From NCBI GenBank assembly GCA_039029915.1, contig JBCCFD010000169.1:1-14759 (forward strand): DNA of 14,759 nt, written 5' to 3'. This document shows positions 6,477 to 13,560 of the stretch, one piece after another (within the stretch, counting starts at the first letter, position 1; each line of letters opens with the position of its first letter). A model generated the notes under the pieces. The model was not told the origin of the DNA. It saw nothing but the letters and a program-made list of their open reading frames with translations, and ran no database searches. The DNA is from QQUD01 sp039029915. Its GTDB lineage: Bacteria; Chloroflexota; Anaerolineae; Promineifilales; Promineifilaceae. Position numbers and translations under genes: made by a program.

Positions 6477-9400
6477 CTAACTACCCGATTCGCAAATGAC
6501 GTTGTTCACACCTTGATAGGTATCTAGGCTGTTAGAGATACCATCTTCAGGCCATGTGGCCAGAGAACCGGTATACAAAACGGAAATCATCATACCAAAC
6601 GGATCGCTAAGCGCAGACATTTCCGCACTGGCATCGATTACTATCTCAACGACCCATTGATCATTGAGCGAATTATCAATCTCGACTTGGAAGAAATTGC
6701 TCGTGTAATTGCTATTCCACTCTTGACCGTCACCGTTCCCATTTTGCCCAGCCTGAATTTGAACCGTGCCGTCTCTCAGCACTTGGAAGAACCGATCCGC
6801 TGAGTCAGGATCGCCGCCGTTCCGCGTCGTATCAAAGTAGAGCCGAAGCGAATCATTATCGTCTTCCGTTTCATCGTTGATTAGGAATGCCAAATACAAA
6901 TTCGTTGTATCCCGCACAAAGAATAGCTGAACCCGATTGGCCTCTTGGCCTTCTGGCTCAAACTGCACCAGCGGTGCTCCCGGCCATTCCGTCACATCAA
7001 ACACACCGTCGATAGCAGGTGGCGCATCGGTACAAACGAGCTGTGGGTTAGGAACGGCCGTGTTTGTGGCCGTTGGTGTCGGTTCAAGCGTTGGCGTAAT
7101 GGTTGGCGTCGCCGTATTCGTTGGAATCAGCGTTTGGGTAGCCGTTGCCGACGGGATAGGCGTTTGGGTTGGCGTGGTTGACGGTGGCGGCGTATTGGTC
7201 AGCGTCGGCGTTAGTGAAGGCTCTGGGGTAAGCGTGATGGTTGGGGTTGCTTCGGTGGTTGGTTGTACCGTTGCCGTATTTGTCGGTATGGTTGTGGCAA
7301 CAGGGTCAGTGCCTTGCGTCACTTCCGTTCCGTCCGGCACCCCATCCCCATCTGTATCAACCAATCGCGGATCAGTGAAATAGAGATTTACCTCATCTCC
7401 ATCTCGCAACACATCCCCGTCCGTATCGACATTATTTGGATTGGTGCCAAACTCTAGCACCTCTTGCCCATCAGTTAAGCCATCCCCATCCGAGTCGGGA
7501 TTATTGGGATCAGTTTGAGCGGCAGCTTCTTGGTCGTTTAGCAGGCCGTCTCCGTCGCTGTCACCTGTAGGTAAAACGGCCGTGACCGTAATCGGTACGG
7601 CCGGGGTTAAAGCCGTAGCCGTCATCGTTAAGTCAATGCCTGCCACCGGCACCGTTGTGGGCACCTCATTATTTGCATTAGATGGGCGATCAAACAATCC
7701 TGATGCCAAGAAAATTGAGAAACCACAGACTAAGGTCAACAAAAATAGGAGGGAATAAAGCAAAAGAGGCGGCACAGAGGCACCACTCTTTGCTGTACCG
7801 GACAAGATCTGTTGCCCACCAGAATGGGAGGCCACTTCAACCTCAAATGGATAAAGTTCGCCCCCACTAAAAAGACCAGAACTCTGCCCGTCGACCTGCA
7901 GTTCAACCTTTGCTGTTTGTCCAGGCTGAAGGCGAATTCGACCTTGCTCCCCTCTAAACTGGAGCGCACGCTGTCGATCTCGCGCCACAACGCTAAAACT
8001 ACCGGGAGCATTCCCTGTATTTTGTACAGACACATTAATCAAGCCCGGTAAGACAAGCTCTTCTGCATCCATCCCTGCTTCAAACGCCACAAACGTGCCA
8101 ATTTGGAGGGAAGCCGTAACGGCAGGCTTTGTTTCTGGATGCTGTTGTGAAATAAGCTGGAGCCGGACACGCTGCCGACCGGTTGGCGTGCTGCGGTGTC
8201 TCGGTGGCCGCAGCATTATGGCGATTTGGGCCGTTTCACCAGCGTTAACGGTCACAAATTCCCCAGGTGTTACAATCCAAGCGGCAGGTACACCTTGAAT
8301 CCGAACGCTAACCCTATCGTCAATCTGGCTTCGATTGACAACCTCAACTGAAAAAGTGGCTTCTTGACTGGGATCAACCGTGATTTTGTCGTTCGCCAAA
8401 AAGAGAGCGAGTGGTTCAGGAATCGTATTGACCTGCGTATAACCCGTCTGTTGGAGACCGGGCGTGACGCGCCCCATTGTGGGCATCGTATTTTGCTCTT
8501 GAGCTGGCTCCATAATCGCCACTTCTGGACCGCGCAAGGTCAGTTCATAAGGGCCAATATGAATTTTCACACCGGGGGATGCCGGTGTCGGATCATCCGC
8601 TCGGAGGCGGCGTTCATTCAGCAAGGTGCCATTTATTCCGCCTAAATCAACAACTTCCCAACCAAGGGCCGTTGCTTGAAGCCGAGCGTGGTGGCGCGAA
8701 ACCCCATCGGCGGGGAGCACAATATCATTATCTGCATTGCGCCCCAGCGTAATGACTGATTTTGTAAGTGGTACCGTACTGGTTGGGTGACCGGGGGTAT
8801 CAATAAGCAGTTCAAAACCGGATGGCGGATCGCTCACCCGATCTAGGATATCCATCTCATCCCTCACCATCACCTGCGTTGGGGCACCAGACAGGGCAAC
8901 CATTGCGCTGCGCAAAGCTTCAGCCAGTTCAGCCCCATTTGCAAAACGTTCCTCTGGATTTTTGGCGAGGGTGCGGGTCAGAATGGTGTCAACAATTGGC
9001 GGCACGTCTTTTCGCCAATCGCGGGCATTGGGTGGCATATCCCCTTTGGTGTGGGCGCTGATTGCTTCAGAAAGCGACTGGAAGCTGAATGGCAGCCGAT
9101 TGGTAACGAGTTCATACAGCACTATACCTAAAGAGTAAAGGTCTGAGCTAGCCCCTAAGGTTTCACCTGCACACTGCTCAGGTGACATGTAGGTAGGGGT
9201 GCCTAATGTAGCACCACTTTGGGTTAAGCCAGTGCCTTCGGACAGTTTGACTAAACCAAAGTCGGTCAACATCGCTCGGAAAGGCTGTTCGCCCGGTTCA
9301 TCGGGGCGACTCAGCCGTTTAAGCATGATGTTACCCGGCTTTACATCTCGGTGGATAATACCTTTTCGGTAAGCGTAATCTAAAGCATCAGCTATTTGAG

Positions 9401-9764
9401 CGGCGATTTGGAGGCTTTGAACGAGAGGAAGGTACTTCTGCATGCGCTGAAGGCGACGTAAATGATCGCGTAAACTCCCCCCATCGACATATTCCATGCC
9501 GATGAACAGCCCTTCTGAGGAGTCACCAAAATCGTAGATGCCTACAACTGAGGGATGATCAAGCTGGGCGGCCGTTTTGGCTTCTTGAATGAGGCGAGCA
9601 CGAAATTCTGCCCGTCTAGCAAAATGAGCGTGCATCAGCTTAATCGCCATTTGCCGATCAAGGTTCAAGTCATATGCTCGATAGACAGTCCCCATACCGC
9701 CATCACCCAACAGGGCTTCAAGTTTGTACCGTTCGTTGATTGTGTGACCAATCAGATTGGCCAT
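6477..9764 (-). CDS. Receptor-like Ser/Thr protein kinase with FHA, Ig-like, TSP3 and CBM9-like domains
   Basis: A 1095-residue single-pass membrane kinase. Domains in order: Hanks-type kinase (about 13-285; glycine loop GDGGMG 20-25, Lys42, Glu61, HRD 138-140, Asn145, DFG 168-170, SPE 194-196, Thr-rich activation loop), FHA domain (about 318-415; Gly341-Arg342, Ser356, His359, Asn378-Gly379), two Ig-like/NEW3-type beta domains (about 447-655), one membrane helix (about 667-690), four thrombospondin-type-3/EF-hand-like DxDGDG repeats (735-821), a Thr/Pro-rich stalk (822-910) and a CBM9-like domain (911-1095). Every catalytic residue is present. The N-terminus should be cytoplasmic and the Ca-binding repeats and CBM9 domain outside, giving a likely carbohydrate- or surface-sensing receptor. 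The FHA domain would bind the kinase's own phosphothreonines or a partner's. AGGAGG lies 6 nt before the ATG. It appears to be transcribed alone. Confidence 0.93.
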   Translation of the reverse strand: MANLIGHTINERYKLEALLGDGGMGTVYRAYDLNLDRQMAIKLMHAHFARRAEFRARLIQEAKTAAQLDHPSVVGIYDFGDSSEGLFIGMEYVDGGSLRDHLRRLQRMQKYLPLVQSLQIAAQIADALDYAYRKGIIHRDVKPGNIMLKRLSRPDEPGEQPFRAMLTDFGLVKLSEGTGLTQSGATLGTPTYMSPEQCAGETLGASSDLYSLGIVLYELVTNRLPFSFQSLSEAISAHTKGDMPPNARDWRKDVPPIVDTILTRTLAKNPEERFANGAELAEALRSAMVALSGAPTQVMVRDEMDILDRVSDPPSGFELLIDTPGHPTSTVPLTKSVITLGRNADNDIVLPADGVSRHHARLQATALGWEVVDLGGINGTLLNERRLRADDPTPASPGVKIHIGPYELTLRGPEVAIMEPAQEQNTMPTMGRVTPGLQQTGYTQVNTIPEPLALFLANDKITVDPSQEATFSVEVVNRSQIDDRVSVRIQGVPAAWIVTPGEFVTVNAGETAQIAIMLRPPRHRSTPTGRQRVRLQLISQQHPETKPAVTASLQIGTFVAFEAGMDAEELVLPGLINVSVQNTGNAPGSFSVVARDRQRALQFRGEQGRIRLQPGQTAKVELQVDGQSSGLFSGGELYPFEVEVASHSGGQQILSGTAKSGASVPPLLLYSLLFLLTLVCGFSIFLASGLFDRPSNANNEVPTTVPVAGIDLTMTATALTPAVPITVTAVLPTGDSDGDGLLNDQEAAAQTDPNNPDSDGDGLTDGQEVLEFGTNPNNVDTDGDVLRDGDEVNLYFTDPRLVDTDGDGVPDGTEVTQGTDPVATTIPTNTATVQPTTEATPTITLTPEPSLTPTLTNTPPPSTTPTQTPIPSATATQTLIPTNTATPTITPTLEPTPTATNTAVPNPQLVCTDAPPAIDGVFDVTEWPGAPLVQFEPEGQEANRVQLFFVRDTTNLYLAFLINDETEDDNDSLRLYFDTTRNGGDPDSADRFFQVLRDGTVQIQAGQNGNGDGQEWNSNYTSNFFQVEIDNSLNDQWVVEIVIDASAEMSALSDPFGMMISVLYTGSLATWPEDGISNSLDTYQGVNNVICESGS
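7035..7301 (-). repeat. Low-complexity Thr/Pro-rich stalk coding region
   Basis: About 89 codons dominated by Thr, Pro, Ala and Ser in irregular TPT, NTAT and EPTPT units. They separate the Ca-binding repeats from the C-terminal domain of the kinase. At DNA level this gives imperfect repeats of GTTGGCGT on the plus strand. Such segments act as extended wall-spanning linkers and are often O-glycosylated. The region is prone to slippage and assembly error. Confidence 0.8.
7302..7562 (-). repeat. Four thrombospondin type 3 Ca-binding repeats (coding)
   Basis: Four units of about 22 residues (735-821 of the kinase), each starting DSDGDG or DTDGDG and followed by a G/E-rich turn and a TDP or TNP motif. 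The acidic positions are those that bind calcium in TSP3 repeats. In the third unit the sixth residue is Val rather than Gly (DTDGDV). They sit on the predicted outer side of the membrane. Confidence 0.85.
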
Positions 9765-9962
9765 TTGAGCCTCCTAGATGACTATCGTTTTAGTACCATT
9801 AAGCCAGAAAACAGTCACCTTTGGTATAAATTTTCCGATACTCTCAAATTCAGCAAAACAGGTTGCTAACTTATAAATTAGAGTCGTGATTACTTTGTTT
9901 CCAAAGTTTCGAATTGCGCATTTCTTGACAAAATTGTTCTGGTAATTTGTGAAACGGCGTTG
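9765..9962 (-). promoter_or_regulatory. Intergenic leader of the Ser/Thr kinase gene
   Basis: This 198-bp AT-rich gap between the threonine aldolase stop and the kinase start should hold the kinase promoter. AGGAGG at the downstream edge is the ribosome binding site. ACTTTG-TTTC-CAAAGT (9892-9907) is a perfect 6-bp stem with a 4-nt loop but has no T-tract, so it is not a clear terminator. GAATTGCGCA (9911-9920) is the reverse complement of a 10-mer in the lacI-type control region. No promoter hexamer pair stands out. Confidence 0.35.
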
Positions 9963-11012
9963 TTAGCTATTGCTTGTCATTATAGCTTTTAATGAGTCCA
10001 ACAGGTTCGTAACGTCTTCGTCACGAATCCAGTAATGCGTCACGAGTCGAAAGCGACGGCCGTATTGTGATCCGATCCAGATGTTTTGCTTTTCCCGTAG
10101 CTGCTGCATAATCTCTTCTTTGTTCATGTGAACTGATTCATCAAGATCAAAGAAAACAATATTTGTTTTTACCATTTCAGGGTTGACATGGATACCTGGA
10201 ATAGTGTCTAAGCCTTCTGCCAACATCGTTGCGCGACGGTGATCGTCATCCAAACGTTCAACCATTTCTGTCAGGGAAAGCATGCCGGCAGCGGCTAAAA
10301 TTCCAGCTTGCCGCATGCCACCACCTAGAGATTTACGAGCGCGGCGCGCTTTTTTGATAAACGCTTTATCTCCGCAGAGAATCGACCCAGCCGGTGCAGA
10401 CAGCCCTTTACTTAAGCAAAATGTGACTGTGTCAACATGCGCCGTTAGTTCGCTGGCTGGAATATTTTGAGACACGGCCGAATTAAACAAACGGGCCCCG
10501 TCCATGTGTACTTTGAGCCGTTGCCGATTAGCAATCTCCCGAATTTTTTCATAGTAAGCGGGTTCGATCGGATACCCTTGCTTCATGCCATAGCTATTTT
10601 CAACAAGAATAAGGCTGGTGTTTGGATAATGTTCGTTATCGGGCGATACGGCCGTGTTTAGCTCATCCAAATCCATCTTGCCAAACTGATCGGTAGGTAA
10701 AGGTTTTGGCACGACGCTGCCTAACGTTGCCATCCCGCCCGCTTCTGCACGAATCGTGTGGGCATCATGGCCCATAATTGCTTCATCACCACGGGTGGTA
10801 TGCGCTAAGATAGCAATTAGATTTCCCATTGTTCCGCTTGAAACAAAAAGGCTCGATTCCTTTCCCACTTTCTCAGCCGCCATTGCTTCGAGGCGGTTAA
10901 CTGTAGGGTCTTCCCCGTAAACATCATCCCCAACATGGGCTTGTGCCATTGCTTCTCGCATCTTTGGGGTGGGCCAGCTTACGGTATCAGAGCGGAAATC
11001 TATTCTATCCAT
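9963..11012 (-). CDS. ltaE: Low-specificity L-threonine aldolase
   Basis: A 349-residue fold-type I PLP enzyme that cleaves L-threonine or L-allo-threonine to glycine and acetaldehyde in the cytoplasm. Diagnostic residues are the N-terminal DFRSDT (5-10), VGDDVYGEDPT (27-37), the PLP-phosphate loop SGTMGN (59-64), His85, which stacks on the PLP ring, MDGARLFN with Asp171 and Arg174, and the Schiff-base Lys202 in LSKGLSAP. Length is normal. There is no strong Shine-Dalgarno sequence before the ATG. The gene begins 40 bp after the lipid kinase stop and shares its strand, so it is likely the last member of a P-loop kinase, lipid kinase, aldolase transcript. An AT-rich stretch just upstream (TACATAATATT) could add its own promoter. 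It supplies glycine or degrades threonine, and nothing ties it functionally to the lipid kinase. A beta-eliminating lyase relative is the only alternative. Confidence 0.95.
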   Translation of the reverse strand: MDRIDFRSDTVSWPTPKMREAMAQAHVGDDVYGEDPTVNRLEAMAAEKVGKESSLFVSSGTMGNLIAILAHTTRGDEAIMGHDAHTIRAEAGGMATLGSVVPKPLPTDQFGKMDLDELNTAVSPDNEHYPNTSLILVENSYGMKQGYPIEPAYYEKIREIANRQRLKVHMDGARLFNSAVSQNIPASELTAHVDTVTFCLSKGLSAPAGSILCGDKAFIKKARRARKSLGGGMRQAGILAAAGMLSLTEMVERLDDDHRRATMLAEGLDTIPGIHVNPEMVKTNIVFFDLDESVHMNKEEIMQQLREKQNIWIGSQYGRRFRLVTHYWIRDEDVTNLLDSLKAIMTSNS

Positions 11013-11052
11013 GGTAGAAGTTTACGTAATATTATGTATATTGCAAGCCTGA

Positions 11053-12027
11053 TTATGTTAATTTGTCGCCAGATTCGAGAAACAAATCAGCTGGGGCGTC
11101 GGCTGGCACGAGCAAGCGCAATGCTTTGGGATGTAATTCTGAGACTAAAGGCGCGTATCCCGCCTGGTCCCCGTCCGCATGGCAGCCAATTTTTTGTTTT
11201 GTTTCAACACGGACGGAACGACCGTTTAGCACAACAACCTGATTCGCATCCAGTGGTCGATTGAGCAATAGTTGAGTGACGTAACTTAAGGTTTTAACGG
11301 TGCCGCTCCCCCGAAAAAGGCGCACTTCATAAAGGCCATCATCTAGCTTTGCCTGTGGGTTCATAGGCAGTAATCCAGCATAGTAGCGACAGTTTGTAAC
11401 GACAATCAGCACAAATTCATCTTCAAAAGATTGGTCATCTACTTGTACGGTCGCATGGATGCTTTTGAACTTAGGAAGCTCTACCAGCCCCTGAAGTGAG
11501 TAACCGAAGCGCCCCAGCTTGCGGGACCAAGCTGGTCGGGGTTCTAAGGCATGGACAAGATGACTATCTGCCCCCACACCAGACCACATGAGCCAAAAAC
11601 GGCCGTTTTTATCATCAGCCGCATTGTAGCCAACGTCAACTGAATGCACTCTACCATTCACCAACGCCTTCATGACATCCGTTAAACGATGCCTCTGTGG
11701 CCATGTTGGCATTGGGTAATTTAACTCTCTCGCAAATGAATTTGTTGTTCCCATTGGCACCGGTGCTAAAATCGTTTCGCTCCCCACCAGTCCGTTGGCA
11801 ACCTCCCCAATAGTGCCATCCCCACCGCCAGCAAACACAATTTGGTGACCAGATAATGACGCCTGCTTTGCCAATTCAATCGCATGCTCAGGCGCTTGCG
11901 TTGGTTGTACATCTATATGCCAGCCGTACTGTTTCCAATAATCAACGATGAGTGATATCTGAGTCGTCAGGTCTACCATTCCAGCTCTTGGATTGTAAAC
12001 CAAAGTCGCTTTCGGTGTTGTCTTCAC
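11053..12027 (-). CDS. Diacylglycerol/sphingosine kinase-family lipid kinase
   Basis: A 324-residue protein of the DagK/YegS/LCB5 family, which transfers phosphate from ATP to a lipid hydroxyl such as diacylglycerol at the inner face of the membrane. Motifs are NPRAG (12-16), the nucleotide loop GGGDGT (67-72) with Glu75, GTTNSFAREL (93-102; the family consensus is GTxNxxAR) and LDDGLYEV in the C-terminal beta-sandwich domain. The start is a GTG at 12027, required because the conserved NPxxG motif lies only 12 residues in and no ATG precedes it in frame. The first 86 bp overlap the end of the upstream P-loop kinase gene. Such a long overlap implies translational coupling, or a frameshift near the upstream gene's end. 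Substrate could be diacylglycerol, phosphatidylglycerol, undecaprenol or a sphingoid base; sequence alone does not decide. Confidence 0.92.
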   Translation of the reverse strand: MKTTPKATLVYNPRAGMVDLTTQISLIVDYWKQYGWHIDVQPTQAPEHAIELAKQASLSGHQIVFAGGGDGTIGEVANGLVGSETILAPVPMGTTNSFARELNYPMPTWPQRHRLTDVMKALVNGRVHSVDVGYNAADDKNGRFWLMWSGVGADSHLVHALEPRPAWSRKLGRFGYSLQGLVELPKFKSIHATVQVDDQSFEDEFVLIVVTNCRYYAGLLPMNPQAKLDDGLYEVRLFRGSGTVKTLSYVTQLLLNRPLDANQVVVLNGRSVRVETKQKIGCHADGDQAGYAPLVSELHPKALRLLVPADAPADLFLESGDKLT

Positions 12028-12610
12028 ATTCCAACCAATAATTTTTCAATCTTTCAGCCAGCGCATCAGGCAAGTTAGACGTCGTATCAACAATAATATG
12101 CTCACCAACTACCGGTTCCTGCGCTTCAACCATCCATTTGTAAACTGACCAATCCGCATCAGATAAGTCAGAGTCACGCCTTTTACCATAAATTCTCTCG
12201 CGAAGCCGTTCACGGATTGTCTCCTGAGATGCTTGAACGGAACAAGTAGCGACTGGCGCACCACATCGACGCGCAATCTTAGCGAGATGCTCGCGTCGGG
12301 CAGCCAGATAATTTGATGCATCAAAAATAACCCGCTGTCCTTTTTTCAAACGCACTTCAATAATAGAGTAGCAAACTTCATACACCAACATCATTTCAGC
12401 CGCAGTATAGGTGGGTTGATTTCGCATTTGCAACCGAACATTATCTGTGCTGATAACCGTACACGGTAGTTTTTGACTTAATCCTTCCACAATAGATGAT
12501 TTACCCGTACCCGGTAAACCCACCATCATAAGAAGGCTTCCACCCGGACGGACAAAGGGTGCAGACGGAATAATGTCATCAATGTCCGTAACAATTCGGT
12601 GAAGATACAT
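11942..12610 (-). CDS. P-loop (AAA_33/zeta-toxin-like) predicted kinase
   Basis: A 222-residue ATP-binding protein of the polynucleotide-kinase/zeta-toxin-like group. Numbered from the ATG at 12610, Walker A is GLPGTGKS (31-38), followed by a substrate Asp in STDNVR, a Walker-B-like segment VIFDASN and an Arg-rich lid (RERLRERIYGKRR followed by SDLSDADW). These features fit a small-molecule or nucleic-acid kinase. No antitoxin gene is adjacent, so a toxin role is not supported. An in-frame TTG at 12628 would add six residues; the ATG is preferred because of codon type and the GGATAG sequence about 8 nt upstream. The last 30 or so residues fall beyond the kinase fold and overlap the start of the lipid kinase gene by 86 bp. 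The gene heads the minus-strand run that includes the lipid kinase and probably threonine aldolase. Confidence 0.85.
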   Translation of the reverse strand: MYLHRIVTDIDDIIPSAPFVRPGGSLLMMVGLPGTGKSSIVEGLSQKLPCTVISTDNVRLQMRNQPTYTAAEMMLVYEVCYSIIEVRLKKGQRVIFDASNYLAARREHLAKIARRCGAPVATCSVQASQETIRERLRERIYGKRRDSDLSDADWSVYKWMVEAQEPVVGEHIIVDTTSNLPDALAERLKNYWLECEDNTESDFGLQSKSWNGRPDDSDITHR

Positions 12611-13002
12611 CTTTTCTATCCATATCAACTAAATATAAAATGCTATTGAGTTTTGCAATTGGTATATCCTCTGTTTCTTCCACCTACAATTGATGGCAAA
12701 GATTTTCCAAAAAGGTTGACAAAATCTCAAGGTCTGTTTAACTCAATTACCATCCTTTAAGGATAGACAGAACACTAAGTGCAAACAAAAAAAATTCAAT
12801 AGGTAAAAATTTGTTGATCTGTTTTTGTTTCCTTTGAAGTTCAGCTCAAATATCTTCGTATCCATTAAAATATATTCGGCTGTACTTAGAGTCATAAATT
12901 GTTTTGCAGTCAATAACAATTAAAAAAATTAATACTGCGTTATATAAAAGCTCATCATGGCCTTTAGCGTGTACGTATTAAAGCCTATTGGTGACAAAAT
13001 AA
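12611..13002. other. AT-rich intergenic region, 392 bp
   Basis: No convincing gene on either strand. It lies upstream of the P-loop kinase gene and downstream of the conserved unknown gene, both on the minus strand. It should carry the promoter of the first, for example TTGCAA (12658-12653), a 15-bp spacer, then TATATT (12637-12632) on the minus strand, a fair match with a short spacer. ATCCTTTAAGGAT (12752-12764) is a perfect palindrome with 6-bp arms around one base. AAACAAAAA (12783-12791) and TTTTTGTTT (12822-12830) are complementary arms with a 30-nt loop. A plus-strand TTGACA at 12716-12721 has no good -10 and no gene after it. Confidence 0.5.
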
Positions 13003-13464
13003 TCAATCTGGAACTTCTTTGTCTTTCAATGTTGTAAATCTTCGGTCCACATACTCATTCCCCTCAATAAACAAATCATTGATCTCACGAGCGTCTACAA
13101 ACCGATCCATTGTCGTATGTAAAAACGTAATTCGACGCCACTTTACACTTAAGATTGGTTGCTCTAATTGCACTATAGGACCTAATTGTACTTTATAGTA
13201 TAAGTCGTTGGCTCTCGGGTGATTCGGTTCATCTGGAAATAGATCGCATCGATATGTTAATTCATGCCCAAGTCGGGGGGCATAGTAATGAATGGCCCAC
13301 TTTTTTAAACCGAACGCCTGCCCAAAATAAAAAGCAAAAAATTCAGAAATAAATCCTTTTGGGGCACTTTTTTGAGGGATACGGTACCAACTATCTTGCT
13401 TAATAATTTGAAAATCCTGGGGCTTTGGCACCAAAACTACTAGAACGCGGTCATCAGGGTACAT
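13003..13464 (-). CDS. Conserved protein of unknown function
   Basis: A 153-residue soluble protein with no signal peptide or membrane helix. I do not recognise a named family. Notable features from the ATG at 13464 are a hydrophobic first strand (RVLVVLVPKP), the motif SWYRIP (25-30), aromatic FFAFYFGQAFG, WAIHYYAPRLGHE and the segment VKWRRITFLHTT followed by DRFVDAREINDLF. From memory, similar sequences occur as short unannotated proteins in Chloroflexota and other bacteria. WYRIP near the N-terminus loosely recalls PUA/EVE-type small-molecule or modified-base binding folds, but that is speculation. The frame is open from a TTG at 13491; the ATG is preferred because GTAGGA lies about 8 nt upstream and the first strand starts there. 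It is transcribed divergently from mutM, so a link to DNA damage is possible but unproven. Confidence 0.75.
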   Translation of the reverse strand: MYPDDRVLVVLVPKPQDFQIIKQDSWYRIPQKSAPKGFISEFFAFYFGQAFGLKKWAIHYYAPRLGHELTYRCDLFPDEPNHPRANDLYYKVQLGPIVQLEQPILSVKWRRITFLHTTMDRFVDAREINDLFIEGNEYVDRRFTTLKDKEVPD

Positions 13465-13511
13465 CAATTTTCCTACTTCTCGATTTACCAAAATCCTAAA
13501 TTTCTAAGATT

Positions 13512-13539
13512 ATTTTAGATTAAGTGATACAAATAGCAA
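13512..13539 (-). promoter_or_regulatory. Predicted promoter of the conserved unknown gene
   Basis: On the minus strand, TTGCTA (13539-13534), a 16-bp spacer and TAAAAT (13517-13512) match the -35/-10 consensus at 4/6 and 5/6. Transcription would start near 13505, giving a leader of about 40 nt that includes the GTAGGA ribosome binding site. It overlaps the mutM promoter. Confidence 0.45.
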
Positions 13540-13551
13540 ATTCGATATAAT
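13524..13551 (+). promoter_or_regulatory. Predicted promoter of mutM giving a leaderless or near-leaderless mRNA
   Basis: GTGATA (13524-13529, 4/6 match), a 16-bp spacer and a perfect TATAAT (13546-13551). A start about 7 nt downstream falls at 13558-13559, only 2-3 nt before the ATG at 13561. No Shine-Dalgarno sequence lies before that ATG, which fits leaderless translation. Confidence 0.5.
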
Positions 13552-13560
13552 TGTCTCACT

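Noticed and set aside
6937..7383. Plus-strand Val/Gly-rich frame of 148 codons
   Set aside because: It is the antisense shadow of the Thr/Pro stalk and TSP3 repeats in the kinase gene, and its composition is a direct product of that repeat.
11942..12610. Zeta-type toxin of a toxin-antitoxin pair
   Set aside because: No antitoxin-sized gene is adjacent. The protein heads an operon with metabolic genes, and the motifs fit general P-loop kinases equally well.
12716..12744. Plus-strand promoter at TTGACA
   Set aside because: The -10 at 17 bp (TAACTC) is poor, and no plus-strand gene follows before 13561.
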